From Myxococcota bacterium (GTDB lineage: Bacteria > Myxococcota_A > Polyangia > JAAYKL01), in contig JASJCT010000013.1 of the NCBI GenBank assembly GCA_030065855.1, positions 1-64,000 of the forward strand: a DNA stretch of 64,000 nucleotides, given 5' to 3'. The notes beneath the pieces are model-generated. The model worked only from the letters and a program-made list of their open reading frames with translations, had not been told where the DNA came from and did no database searches. Shown here piece after piece: positions 7,601-15,771 of the stretch. Position 1 is the stretch's first letter. Every line of letters starts with the position of its first letter. Made by a program: the position numbers and the translations under genes.

Positions 7601-8875
7601 ATGCATCCATTGTCGGCTTTAACCGCTGTGTTTTTTCTACTGACCGCGTGTGCATCGCCCCGGCCTGCTGATACCGCAGCACCTCAGCCTGCTGAAAAAG
7701 ACACACTTACCAACACCCAACGCGCTTCAACTGGCAAATCCGTTCCCCAGCCTGAGACAAAACACTCCCTAACTGGCGAGCCCATGGCCGATCTGCTTTT
7801 ATCTGTAGGCACACACGCAGTCCTACTCAACTGGCAGGCCAGCACAGGGACCTATAGTGTAGGCCCTCACCTAAACATTGGTGATACGTATCCAAAGACA
7901 AAAAAAATCCTGCACCAGCTGGGCAACGCGTTTTTCATTCTTACGGATAAATCAATTGTCAAAACAACAAGCGACTTAAAGCGTATTGCCGCTCAGACGT
8001 TTGACGGCGAGGCGCCTACCAAGCTATTGGGTGCTGCTGCGACCGACGGCCGCCATCTCTTTGTCTCGGCCCAGGGGGATTTTATTGTCCTGGACGCCGG
8101 GTTCAAAGAGCTCGGGCGCGTGCCTTTGGACATCGGAGACGGCAAGACAAAGAGCGCCCACGATCTGCTGATACGAAACCAGATCGCCTATGCGCTGGAC
8201 AACATAATGCGGCCCATTTACGCCTTTATGATCGATGTATCCGATCCAGAGAAACCAGGGGTCATCGACCGGCGCCTGGGTCAAGGGGTCAATTTACACC
8301 TGGACGATCAATGGGTGACTGGCGAGCCCCCGCGTTGGTACATCAAGGCAACTTATGCGCTGCACAGCGGGTGGGGCCAATATGTGCTCGTTCCCGAAGA
8401 CACGCCCAAGAGCGATATGCTCGCCAGGCTAGGAGCACTGCAGGTGAAATTTGCATTCCCCCCCTCTGCTGAAAGCCCACCGTCAGGCCTGGAACTGCTG
8501 AGCCTTACCCGCACAGATCCGGCATGGGCCGTGCTGTGCGATGTGGCATCCAACAGGAACTACCTGGCCAAATCCATAGCCAAACCAGGGAACGACCTAT
8601 TCGAGAAGATAGATGTCGTGGACTTTGGCAACAAGAACGATGTCCTGCGATTCAAAGACGGATTGCTCTACTTTATAACCAAGGCCCGCGATTGTAAGAG
8701 CGCCAGGTGGCGCTGTCAGTCAGAGGCAGCCGTTACCCTACGCATCATCGATGTGCGGGATTTCCCAACAAAACTCCTTGTAGAAACCCAAATCGGTGTG
8801 TCCCTCGCGGATACATTGAAGTTACCGGAAAACGCCCGAAAATTTATGTACGTACGGGATTTCATACCAATTTGA
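7601..8875 (+). CDS. Lipoprotein with a probable beta-propeller domain
   Basis: A 424-residue lipoprotein; the signal peptide ends at the lipobox LTAC (about Cys18), followed by a Pro/Ala/Thr/Gln-rich linker to about residue 60. The remaining region alternates short beta strands in a WD/PQQ-propeller-like style (LLSVGTHAVLLNW, FFILTDKSIVKT, LFVSAQGDFIVLD, LLYFITKARD), so a beta-propeller is likely; blade count cannot be fixed by eye. ATG 7601 is chosen because GAGGA lies 5 bases upstream; GTG 7589 overlaps the previous stop. It probably works with the preceding lipoprotein, since the two genes are 8 bases apart. Function is unknown. Confidence 0.65.
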   Translation: MHPLSALTAVFFLLTACASPRPADTAAPQPAEKDTLTNTQRASTGKSVPQPETKHSLTGEPMADLLLSVGTHAVLLNWQASTGTYSVGPHLNIGDTYPKTKKILHQLGNAFFILTDKSIVKTTSDLKRIAAQTFDGEAPTKLLGAAATDGRHLFVSAQGDFIVLDAGFKELGRVPLDIGDGKTKSAHDLLIRNQIAYALDNIMRPIYAFMIDVSDPEKPGVIDRRLGQGVNLHLDDQWVTGEPPRWYIKATYALHSGWGQYVLVPEDTPKSDMLARLGALQVKFAFPPSAESPPSGLELLSLTRTDPAWAVLCDVASNRNYLAKSIAKPGNDLFEKIDVVDFGNKNDVLRFKDGLLYFITKARDCKSARWRCQSEAAVTLRIIDVRDFPTKLLVETQIGVSLADTLKLPENARKFMYVRDFIPI

Positions 8876-8895
8876 TAAGGGACGCGTTGAGCTGC

Positions 8896-8938
8896 TGGCC
8901 AAGAACTGGCCAAGAACTTGCTAAGAACTTGCCAATAG
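8896..8938. repeat. 11-bp tandem repeat upstream of obgE
   Basis: Three full copies and a partial fourth of TGGCCAAGAAC / TTGCTAAGAAC run in tandem between the lipoprotein stop (8875) and obgE. The unit matches one DNA helical turn. Confidence 0.7.
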
Positions 8939-8971
8939 GTACCAATAGCAGAACTAGTATAAAATATAAAA

Positions 8972-10045
8972 ATGCGATTTGTAGATGAAGCAACGGTCAT
9001 AGTAACGGCCGGAGATGGTGGCAACGGTGTTGTGGCCTTTTTACGGGAGCGCTTTCGACCTCACGGGGGCCCATGTGGCGGGGATGGCGGTCGCGGTGGC
9101 GATGTGATCATGGTGGCTGATCCCAACATTTCGACCCTGCTGGACTTTCGCAGCAACCGCCTCGTTCGAGCCAAGCGCGGACAAGACGGAGGGGGCAAGC
9201 ATTGCCATGGAAAATCTGCAACCCCGGTCACCCTTCGAGTGCCAGTAGGAACGGTTATCATCGATGACGACACCGGCGCGGTCATGGGCGACCTGACGAA
9301 ACCCACGCAGCAGATCACGGTGGCAAGAGGAGGAAATGGGGGAAAGGGAAACGCCCGGTTCGCCACTCCGACCAATCGCGCGCCTAGAATAGCAGAGCCA
9401 GGCCAGCAAGGAGAGGCAAGGCGCATTCGTCTAGAGCTCAAACTTCTTGCTGACGTGGGCATTGTCGGCTTGCCCAATGTGGGCAAATCCACGCTCATCT
9501 CACACCTGTCCGCCGCCCGGCCCAAGATCGCGGACTACCCATTTACAACCCTGGTTCCCAACCTGGGGGTGGTCGATTTGGGAGCAGGAGAGTCTTTTGT
9601 AATGGCTGACATACCCGGTATCGTGCGCGGGGCTTCAACTGGCGCTGGGTTGGGTCACCGATTCCTCAGGCATGTGCAGCGATCCGCCACTTTGTTGCAC
9701 CTGATAGGCCCCACACTCGAAACACCAGGCCAATATATGAGCGACTTTGACGCGCTGACCGATGAGATCGCTGCTTTTGATCCAGAACTCGTGAACCGAT
9801 CGCGGGTTGTGGCCTTAAACAAAATGGATCTGCCCGATGTGGCCGCTGTCGAGGCGGATTTGCGCCGCGCGTTCGAAAAACGAGGCATTGAATTTTTCGC
9901 CATTTCCGCGGTCACTGGACAGGGGCTAGACCCGCTTAAACAACGGCTGGGCAACATCGTTCAAATTGCTCGAAACAGAGCAGAAAAAAACGATTCAAGC
10001 GACCCTGATGACGCGTCGACCTTCGTTAATGAAGGGGAATTTTAA
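8972..10045 (+). CDS. obgE: GTPase Obg/CgtA
   Basis: Ribosome-associated GTPase acting in late 50S assembly and growth control. The 357-residue protein has the glycine-rich Obg fold (residues 1-158: FVDEATVIVTAGDGGNG, GGDGGRGGDV, repeated GGxG turns). The G domain follows with G1 GLPNVGKST, the switch region DYPFTTL, G3 DIPGIV and G4 NKMD. The C-terminus is short, so the extended Obg C-terminal domain seen in some species is absent. It is not preceded by rplU-rpmA, the common neighbours. There is no Shine-Dalgarno; a TATAAAAT box at 8958-8965 ends only 6 bases before the ATG, so a leaderless transcript is possible. Confidence 0.95.
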   Translation: MRFVDEATVIVTAGDGGNGVVAFLRERFRPHGGPCGGDGGRGGDVIMVADPNISTLLDFRSNRLVRAKRGQDGGGKHCHGKSATPVTLRVPVGTVIIDDDTGAVMGDLTKPTQQITVARGGNGGKGNARFATPTNRAPRIAEPGQQGEARRIRLELKLLADVGIVGLPNVGKSTLISHLSAARPKIADYPFTTLVPNLGVVDLGAGESFVMADIPGIVRGASTGAGLGHRFLRHVQRSATLLHLIGPTLETPGQYMSDFDALTDEIAAFDPELVNRSRVVALNKMDLPDVAAVEADLRRAFEKRGIEFFAISAVTGQGLDPLKQRLGNIVQIARNRAEKNDSSDPDDASTFVNEGEF

Positions 10046-10522
10046 GTGGGTGTCATATCGATAGTGCTCAGCATGTTGGGGATTTGCATCTGCTGGCTGC
10101 CGCATGTGGGGTGGTTCGGCGTCATTTTGGGCGTTGCAGGATGCGGCATTGGGATGTTAGCGATTACGGTCTGGTATCCCCGACCGGGATACACTGGCTG
10201 GGGTATTGCTGGTATTGTCACGGGGGGATTTGCCGTCAGCGTGGGGACTGCGTTTCAGATAAAGCATGGTGCAGGAAACCTGGATATGTTGTACTTTCCG
10301 ATTTATTCCTTTCCGGCAATTTGCCTGGCCGGGAGCGCTCTGGCCATTGCCGCTGGTGGTTTGTGGATCGCCCGTGTCAAATTTCGGCGCATTGGGATCG
10401 GCATCGCCTTGCTGAGCCTGATAGCCGCGACGGTCATCAGTACCTCTGCCCTGGTATCTGCCGACAAAAGGCTGGCTGGCCCATCCAGGGAAACCGCAGG
10501 CCCAACGGCTTCACCCAGCTAA
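10046..10522 (+). CDS. Small DUF4190-like membrane protein
   Basis: A 158-residue protein with four predicted membrane segments (about 3-20, 28-45, 55-75, 95-115, with a further hydrophobic stretch near 125-143). The alternating Gly/Ala-rich segments and the ILGVAGCGIGMLAI and GYTGWGIAGIVTGG patterns resemble DUF4190-type small membrane proteins. It starts at a GTG directly after the obgE stop, with an AAGGGGA stretch inside the end of obgE as ribosome binding site, so it is translationally coupled to obgE. Function is unknown. Confidence 0.65.
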   Translation: MGVISIVLSMLGICICWLPHVGWFGVILGVAGCGIGMLAITVWYPRPGYTGWGIAGIVTGGFAVSVGTAFQIKHGAGNLDMLYFPIYSFPAICLAGSALAIAAGGLWIARVKFRRIGIGIALLSLIAATVISTSALVSADKRLAGPSRETAGPTASPS

Positions 10523-10537
10523 GCCTGCTCGCAACCG

Positions 10538-10566
10538 TTTACAGCACACCTTCCTTGTAATATGAT
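10538..10566 (+). promoter_or_regulatory. Sigma-70-type promoter for the DTD-stalk secreted protein
   Basis: TTTACA (10538-10543) and TATGAT (10561-10566) with an ideal 17-base spacer; each box matches 5 of 6. The predicted start point, about 10573, coincides with the first base of a strong hairpin. Confidence 0.55.
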
Positions 10567-10571
10567 TGGTA

Positions 10572-10600
10572 CGGTCGGCGAAATAGCTCTTCGCCGGCCG
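10572..10600 (+). other. 5'-end stem-loop in the leader of the 10623 gene
   Basis: An 11-bp GC-rich stem (CGGTCGGCGAA / TTCGCCGGCCG with one G-T pair) and a 7-base loop, with no U-run after it. Because it follows the promoter boxes directly, it should form at the very 5' end of the mRNA, where such hairpins often stabilise transcripts. A terminator for the obgE operon is the alternative reading. Confidence 0.6.
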
Positions 10601-10622
10601 GTTTCTGATTAAGGAGTCTTTC

Positions 10623-12431
10623 ATGAGCCTTTTTCGACCTTGCATTTATCTAGCCCTAATGCTTTGTTTTTTTTCAATTAGTTCGCCTGGAAAAGCAGAT
10701 TTCGGCCCGCCGCCGCCTGTAAACCCAAATGTCGGACCTACAGCTTCTAGCATGCACGGGGACACAGCGTCATCAGACACCGCGCCCCTTTTTGGCCCTG
10801 GACCAGAGGGAATTCATTCTCAGGCGCGACACTTTTCAGCAGCCTGTCCCACTATTTTGATACGATCCGATGGTCTTCCCATGGTTCTGTGCACCAGCTA
10901 TGCGGGCAGGAACCCAGTGGTTCACATCCTAAATGAAGAGACCGGTGCTTCCATGGCCCAATTGGCATTGCCGGCGGGAAGCCTACTTGGGGGCATCTAC
11001 GCCTATCTCGATAATTTAGACCGACTGGTGATGGTGGACGGCGATCAAAATTTAACCTGGGTAAAGGCAGTTTTTGACGAGTCCGGAATTATCGACCAAT
11101 GGGAGGTGACGGTTGACGCGAGCATTTCCCTGCTGCACCCGGTCACAGATCACTGCGGTGATCCTTCCTGTGATGCGGTTGTGAGCATAAGCGCGGGCTA
11201 TGACAGCGCTATTTGGTTTGCCACGAAGAAATCCGTTGTTGGGATTTACGATACCCAATCAGGCGAGATCTTCACAACCAAATTGGCCGAGGATGAATCT
11301 GTCCACAACTCATTTTCCACAGCCCCGGACAGGAGGGCTGTTGTTGTAACAGACAGGGCGATTTACCTGCTGCAAAGGGACGCAACCGGACGACCGCAAG
11401 TTATGTGGCGATATGCCTACGATCATGGTTCCGCGCGCAAACCCGGTCAACTCAGCCATGGATCAGGCGCCACACCGACGTTCTTTGGCCCGATCACAGG
11501 CACCGATTACGTTACGCTCACGGACAATGCTGATGCACTCATTTCCGCCATCGTTCTCGACGCCAGCCCCGTGACCCCGGAAAACGGTGGCACCGGGGGA
11601 ACAGTGGTTTGCGAGCAGCTATTGTTTGCAGATGGTTCCTCTGGCACTGAAAACTCGGCTATTGGTATCGGCCATACGCTCATCGTGGCTTCCACGTATG
11701 GATATCCCTATCCAGCCATACCCGAAGACGTAGGCCCGGCAGTACCTGAAACCGCTGATTTCATGGGCGGTATGGTGCGCATTGATGTACGCGAAGATCA
11801 AAGTGGATGCGATGTGATATGGCAAAATGCCGTGCGCTCCTCTGCCGTGCCCAAATTATCCCTTGCAGACGAATTTCTATATACGATAGAGCGCCAAAGC
11901 CCCACGCCGGGCAATTTCACCACCGGTCTGCTGGACAGCTATCATTTTACCGTTCTCGATCCCCACACAGGTGACGTATTGAATCAAGACCATATCGGCG
12001 CCAATGCATTTCGGGACACACTTCAAATGGCCGGAAATATTGGCAAAAAGGGTGTCTATTGGCAGGGGACAATGGGGGGGATCGTGAGAAGCGAACCCAT
12101 ACACGAGATCGACACCGATACAGGTTCAGACACGGATGTGGACACGGACACGGATGCTGATTCAGATACGGATACTGATACGGATACTGATTCAGATACT
12201 GACACGGACACTGACATAGACGCTGATACGGATGCTGATTCAGATACTGATACTGATACTGATACTGATACGGACGCAGATATTGATACCGATGCAGATG
12301 CCGATACAGACACGGATAGCGATTCAGGGGCTGATCAAAATCAAAATGAAAGCAGCAGCACCAGCGGGTGCTCCCAAACAATGGCCGCTGCATCTCCTAC
12401 GCTCTTGGGGATTCTCATCCAGACGCTTTGA
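10623..12431 (+). CDS. Secreted protein with C-terminal Asp-Thr/Ser stalk and Cys-containing tail
   Basis: A 602-residue exported protein: signal peptide at residues 1-25 (cleavage after GKA), a large domain of about 470 residues rich in short beta strands and resembling a PQQ/WD-type propeller (VHILNEETG, IYAYLDNLDRLVMVDG, VVVTDRAIYLLQ), then about 75 residues of D-T-D/D-S-D repeats. The tail reads SSTSGCSQTMAAASPTLLG and ends in a short hydrophobic stretch. The placing of GC(S) after an acidic linker and before a hydrophobic end recalls MYXO-CTERM-type sorting signals, but the usual terminal Arg cluster is missing. The start has AAGGAG 8 bases upstream. A hairpin near 12458-12480 may end the transcript. 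Confidence 0.75.
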   Translation: MSLFRPCIYLALMLCFFSISSPGKADFGPPPPVNPNVGPTASSMHGDTASSDTAPLFGPGPEGIHSQARHFSAACPTILIRSDGLPMVLCTSYAGRNPVVHILNEETGASMAQLALPAGSLLGGIYAYLDNLDRLVMVDGDQNLTWVKAVFDESGIIDQWEVTVDASISLLHPVTDHCGDPSCDAVVSISAGYDSAIWFATKKSVVGIYDTQSGEIFTTKLAEDESVHNSFSTAPDRRAVVVTDRAIYLLQRDATGRPQVMWRYAYDHGSARKPGQLSHGSGATPTFFGPITGTDYVTLTDNADALISAIVLDASPVTPENGGTGGTVVCEQLLFADGSSGTENSAIGIGHTLIVASTYGYPYPAIPEDVGPAVPETADFMGGMVRIDVREDQSGCDVIWQNAVRSSAVPKLSLADEFLYTIERQSPTPGNFTTGLLDSYHFTVLDPHTGDVLNQDHIGANAFRDTLQMAGNIGKKGVYWQGTMGGIVRSEPIHEIDTDTGSDTDVDTDTDADSDTDTDTDTDSDTDTDTDIDADTDADSDTDTDTDTDTDADIDTDADADTDTDSDSGADQNQNESSSTSGCSQTMAAASPTLLGILIQTL

Positions 12432-12457
12432 TAATCTTCGAGATCCAAATAAAAAGA

Positions 12458-12480
12458 GCGACTTTCCCCCCAAAAGTCGC
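12458..12480 (-). terminator. Rho-independent terminator between convergent genes
   Basis: GCGACTTT / AAAGTCGC stem around a C6 loop. On the minus strand it is followed by TCTTTTTATTT, a good U-tract, so it would terminate the FHA-AAA+ gene. For the plus strand the U-tract is missing. Confidence 0.6.
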
Positions 12481-12684
12481 CCTTAGCCAAATGTGCGTCA
12501 GTGCTTGACGCTTTGCCCGAGGATCAGCCGATCTCTACAAGGACAACCGAGCTCGCCCCTCGACGCTGATACCCCCGCCCCCTTGTTTTTAATTAACGAC
12601 CCCACACAAAATGACTTAAGGGAAAAACTGTTTTTTTTTCAATGCCCAAGTGCTTTGGATAGCAAAGTCAATAATTTGGTAAGA

Positions 12685-14100
12685 TTATTGCTTTATTGCA
12701 CCCCACTTTTCCAGGTATATCGACAGCCAGCGCCTCGAACAACTCAGACCAGAGGTCTTGAGGCGCTGGAGGGTTTCGGAAGTGTCCTCATCACATTCCC
12801 GGTAAATCGTAAGTATAAGAAGTTTATTCTGTTCGTATATCGAGCGACCGATATCGCCACTATTGCTCTTTTGTCTTTGTACGACGGGACAATCTCGAAA
12901 TTGCTCTCCAAAAATTCGGGCTATTGTTTTTTCCGGTGTATCTCCGACTGCAATGCGCGTTGTAATGCGATCTACCAGGTCAACCAGTGAACGAATATTT
13001 TTATCGCCATAGTCACTCAGGCAAAGTGCCTCGTAGTGATCTCCCTTAAAAAGAGGGCGAATGTCTTCCACGTCCACAGACTGCTGCGCCAAGTTATCTC
13101 GTAGTAGCTTGTTAAAAATTGCAGGCACATCGGCAATGCGTTCATTTAGGGGAGGTATTTGTATCAGCCGCAATCGCGCAAAAAGATCCCTCGCCAAACC
13201 ACGCGTTTTTCCGCCCATGTTGGAAGCGATGATAAACCGAACAGATACAGCGCGAGACTTCGTCGCCCCAAGGCGCGCTGTTTTACCGTCTTCCATAATG
13301 CGCAGGAGCATCCGCTGATTTTCTATGGGCAAATTATGAATCTCGTCGATGAACAACGCCCCTCCGTGGGCCTGCTCTATCATCCCTACTCGGCCGTCCA
13401 CACCAGAGAAGAACCTGGGCACGACCCCAAATAGGGTGGAGACAGCTTCCTCCCTAGAGGCAAATCGCGCCGCATTGTAGATGTATATTTTAAGCGGCTC
13501 TTCAGGTTCTCCCAGCATCGCCGACAACGCGCGTGCGGCAAGCTCCTTTCCGGTGCCAGTATCTCCGGCCAACAAGACATTCCTCGATGAGGCAGCTGCC
13601 TCGAACAACTGCATCAGCAAAACGTCGGTATGGAATTTTCCTGCCATTCCATATCGCTTAATATACTGGGCATGAACCAAGGGGCTGGCATCTTTATGAA
13701 ACACAAAAACAGACCGACCCGCTCTGATGACGTCCTGATCATTCAACACCATCTGATTTCTAACAGGTAACCCCATCAGGAAAGTGCCGTTGGTGCTGTC
13801 AAGGTCTTCGATCATACACTCATGCCCGTCACAGAGAATACGAAAATGTTGCGTAGAGAGTTTCGTGTCCCTGATGGCGAGGCTGCAATCTTCCCCACGA
13901 CCCACAGTAAATGAGGCATCAATGAGACATCTGTCTCCCCCGACGCCCAGCTTTGGTGCATGGGCAATCAGGAGTCCAGGCGTTGGATCTGCAATATCGA
14001 ACAGGCTATTGCCAGATGTTGAGCACTGGGTGCTTGTGCATAACTGCGTTGATCTTCTCTGTTCCAATTTTCCTGGAACCTCCCTAAATTTAAGCCACAC
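12685..14100 (-). CDS. FHA-domain AAA+ regulator of the sigma-54-activator family lacking GAFTGA
   Basis: A 471-residue cytoplasmic regulator. Residues about 45-130 are an FHA phosphothreonine-binding domain (FTVGRGEDCSLAI, LSTQHFRI, DSTNGTFLMG). Residues about 155-380 are an AAA+ module like that of sigma-54 activators, with Walker A AGDTGTGKE and Walker B GALFIDEI. The GAFTGA loop that contacts sigma-54 is absent; the equivalent region reads VVPRFFSGVDG. The C-terminus has a helix-turn-helix-like stretch (SETLQRLKTSGLSCSRRW). The start is GTG 14100; an in-frame TTG at codon 12 with AGGGAGG upstream is an alternative. It is divergent from a Ser/Thr kinase gene, and FHA domains read Thr phosphorylation, so the kinase is the likely upstream signal. 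Whether it still uses sigma-54 is doubtful. Confidence 0.85.
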   Translation of the reverse strand: MWLKFREVPGKLEQRRSTQLCTSTQCSTSGNSLFDIADPTPGLLIAHAPKLGVGGDRCLIDASFTVGRGEDCSLAIRDTKLSTQHFRILCDGHECMIEDLDSTNGTFLMGLPVRNQMVLNDQDVIRAGRSVFVFHKDASPLVHAQYIKRYGMAGKFHTDVLLMQLFEAAASSRNVLLAGDTGTGKELAARALSAMLGEPEEPLKIYIYNAARFASREEAVSTLFGVVPRFFSGVDGRVGMIEQAHGGALFIDEIHNLPIENQRMLLRIMEDGKTARLGATKSRAVSVRFIIASNMGGKTRGLARDLFARLRLIQIPPLNERIADVPAIFNKLLRDNLAQQSVDVEDIRPLFKGDHYEALCLSDYGDKNIRSLVDLVDRITTRIAVGDTPEKTIARIFGEQFRDCPVVQRQKSNSGDIGRSIYEQNKLLILTIYRECDEDTSETLQRLKTSGLSCSRRWLSIYLEKWGAIKQ

Positions 14101-14247
14101 CCTGTTTTATAAAAAATTCCGCTGTAAACGGAAAAGCTTTTTCCCATCGTCGCCTCACGCAGAGATCTTCCTCTGCGCGTCGCTCCGGATTTACTATCCC
14201 CCCCAACTCGCAGTCTTAATCAAGAGCGCTATAGGGTAAGATGCTAT

Positions 14248-14307
14248 TTTAGTCGAGCAAATCTGCGCGTCAACGTCTTTAGTCAAGCGAGTCTGAGCAT
14301 CATCGTT
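14248..14307. repeat. Two 30-bp tandem direct repeats in the divergent promoter region
   Basis: TTTAGTCGAGCAAATCTG... (14248-14277) and TTTAGTCAAGCGAGTCTG... (14278-14307) match at most positions and abut directly, ending 12 bases before the kinase start. The spacing is near three helical turns, which would suit two regulator molecules bound on one face of the DNA. Confidence 0.65.
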
Positions 14308-14319
14308 CAGGGATGTGCG

Positions 14320-15771
14320 ATGTCGATTGAGATTTTCAAATCGCTGATTGATCATCACAGTTCATCTATATTAAAATTTCAAACGATGTCTCCCACTTTT
14401 GAACATAATAGTATTGTCGACGACAAATATAGAATAGACAGACTTATCGGATCTGGTGGAATGGGACAAGTATATGCCGCTGTCCATCAAGTGATCGGTC
14501 GCGATGTTGCCCTAAAAATTCTTCACGAGCACTTTCAAGACAATGACGAAATAGCAGCGCGATTTCACCAAGAGGCCCAAACTGCCGGGAGCATTGGTCA
14601 CGACAATATCTGCGAAATCATCGATGTTGGCATTACAAATGATGGCATTCCCTATCTCGTCATGCCACTGCTTAAAGGGATGTCCCTGGGTCAGCTGCTA
14701 AAAAAGCAAGGGTGTTTATCCATAGAAAGCGCTATTAGCGTGTCACGCCAAGTACTTTCGGCGCTAGACGCGACCCATAAGAAACGAATCGTTCACCGGG
14801 ATCTAAAGCCGGATAATATCTATCTCACCACTGTCGGAAGCCAAACCGATTTCGTCAAACTGCTCGATTTCGGCATTTCAAAGTACATTGACCCAGAAGG
14901 GGACCTAGAATTGACACAACCCGGGCAGGTGCCTGGCACGCCATATTACATGGCCCCTGAACTGAGCCAGGCCATCCCTACTGACTACAGAGTGGATATT
15001 TATTCCATGGGGGTACTGCTCTATCAAATGATATCCGGAAAGCGCCCGTTTCTAGGCATGTCTTATCAAGAAGTAATTCAAAATGCATTAACCAAACCCT
15101 TTGTGCTGCCGTCAGTCCTTGTTCCAACCGTTACGCCGGATTTGGAACAGATCATCGTCAAGGCCATGGCCAGAAATCCAAGAGACAGGTTTTCATCAGC
15201 GGCTGAAATGAGTCATGCCCTTGAAGAGGTAACCCCAAACACAACACACGACCAAGAAGATGCAAATCTGCTGAATTCCTCAACCGACGTTGCCCTGGAG
15301 CGACCATTTGAACAAACAGCCGACAGAGGCTTTCTCGCTCACTCCGCCCAAGTGATCGGTACAAAAAAGAAATTTTTATTATTGCTTGGTATCTTGGTGG
15401 TCATATCATTTTCAATCATCACGATAATAATATCTAATAATGATGCAGAACCGATGATCATTAAAACACCAATTTTCAATGCCAATCAAAAACAGAATAA
15501 AGACATACAACACACTTCCCAATCTCCAAAACTACCAGCTCTAACTCCTGATAATACCATGTCGCCATCACCGAATTCCTCTCCAATGCATATACAAGCC
15601 AAGCCTGATCAGGCGCTGCATGACCACCCGCCAGCCTCTCCTGACCGATTGATGCCAACATCAAATCATTCGAAATCAAGAGCCAAAGTGAGAAAGAAAA
15701 AGAAAAAGAAAAACCTGGAGACAATTACAGGGGATAATGAGACACTCTTTATCTCTGAGTATGGAGACTAG
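14320..15771 (+). CDS. Membrane-anchored Ser/Thr protein kinase (PknB-like)
   Basis: A 483-residue eukaryotic-type kinase. The kinase domain spans about residues 40-300: glycine loop GSGGMGQV, VALKIL with the catalytic Lys, HRDLKPDN with catalytic Asp161, DFGIS, and APE in the P+1 loop, so all key residues are present. One membrane segment lies at about 350-375, followed by a Pro/Ser/Asn/Lys-rich extracytoplasmic tail without PASTA repeats. ATG 14320 is used; ATG 14386 is a possible later start just ahead of the kinase core. The 3' end overlaps the PEGA/TPR gene by 35 bases, so the two are cotranscribed. The divergent FHA-AAA+ protein is a likely phosphorylation target. Confidence 0.93.
   Translation: MSIEIFKSLIDHHSSSILKFQTMSPTFEHNSIVDDKYRIDRLIGSGGMGQVYAAVHQVIGRDVALKILHEHFQDNDEIAARFHQEAQTAGSIGHDNICEIIDVGITNDGIPYLVMPLLKGMSLGQLLKKQGCLSIESAISVSRQVLSALDATHKKRIVHRDLKPDNIYLTTVGSQTDFVKLLDFGISKYIDPEGDLELTQPGQVPGTPYYMAPELSQAIPTDYRVDIYSMGVLLYQMISGKRPFLGMSYQEVIQNALTKPFVLPSVLVPTVTPDLEQIIVKAMARNPRDRFSSAAEMSHALEEVTPNTTHDQEDANLLNSSTDVALERPFEQTADRGFLAHSAQVIGTKKKFLLLLGILVVISFSIITIIISNNDAEPMIIKTPIFNANQKQNKDIQHTSQSPKLPALTPDNTMSPSPNSSPMHIQAKPDQALHDHPPASPDRLMPTSNHSKSRAKVRKKKKKKNLETITGDNETLFISEYGD

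Noticed and set aside
12056..12393. Minus-strand frames rich in SVSVSA or YQYQYQ opposite the DTD repeat.
   Set aside because: They are antisense shadows of the repetitive DTD-coding sequence. The same applies to the frames opposite the stalks near 19310-19993, 59700-60255 and 62520-62941.
12429..12434. The TGA ending the DTD-stalk protein as another possible recoded codon.
   Set aside because: It is followed directly by TAA in frame and has no redox motif or downstream coding frame.
12493..12990. A 165-residue plus-strand frame in the convergent region.
   Set aside because: It overlaps the 3' end of the FHA-AAA+ gene antisense, has no ribosome binding site and no recognisable content.
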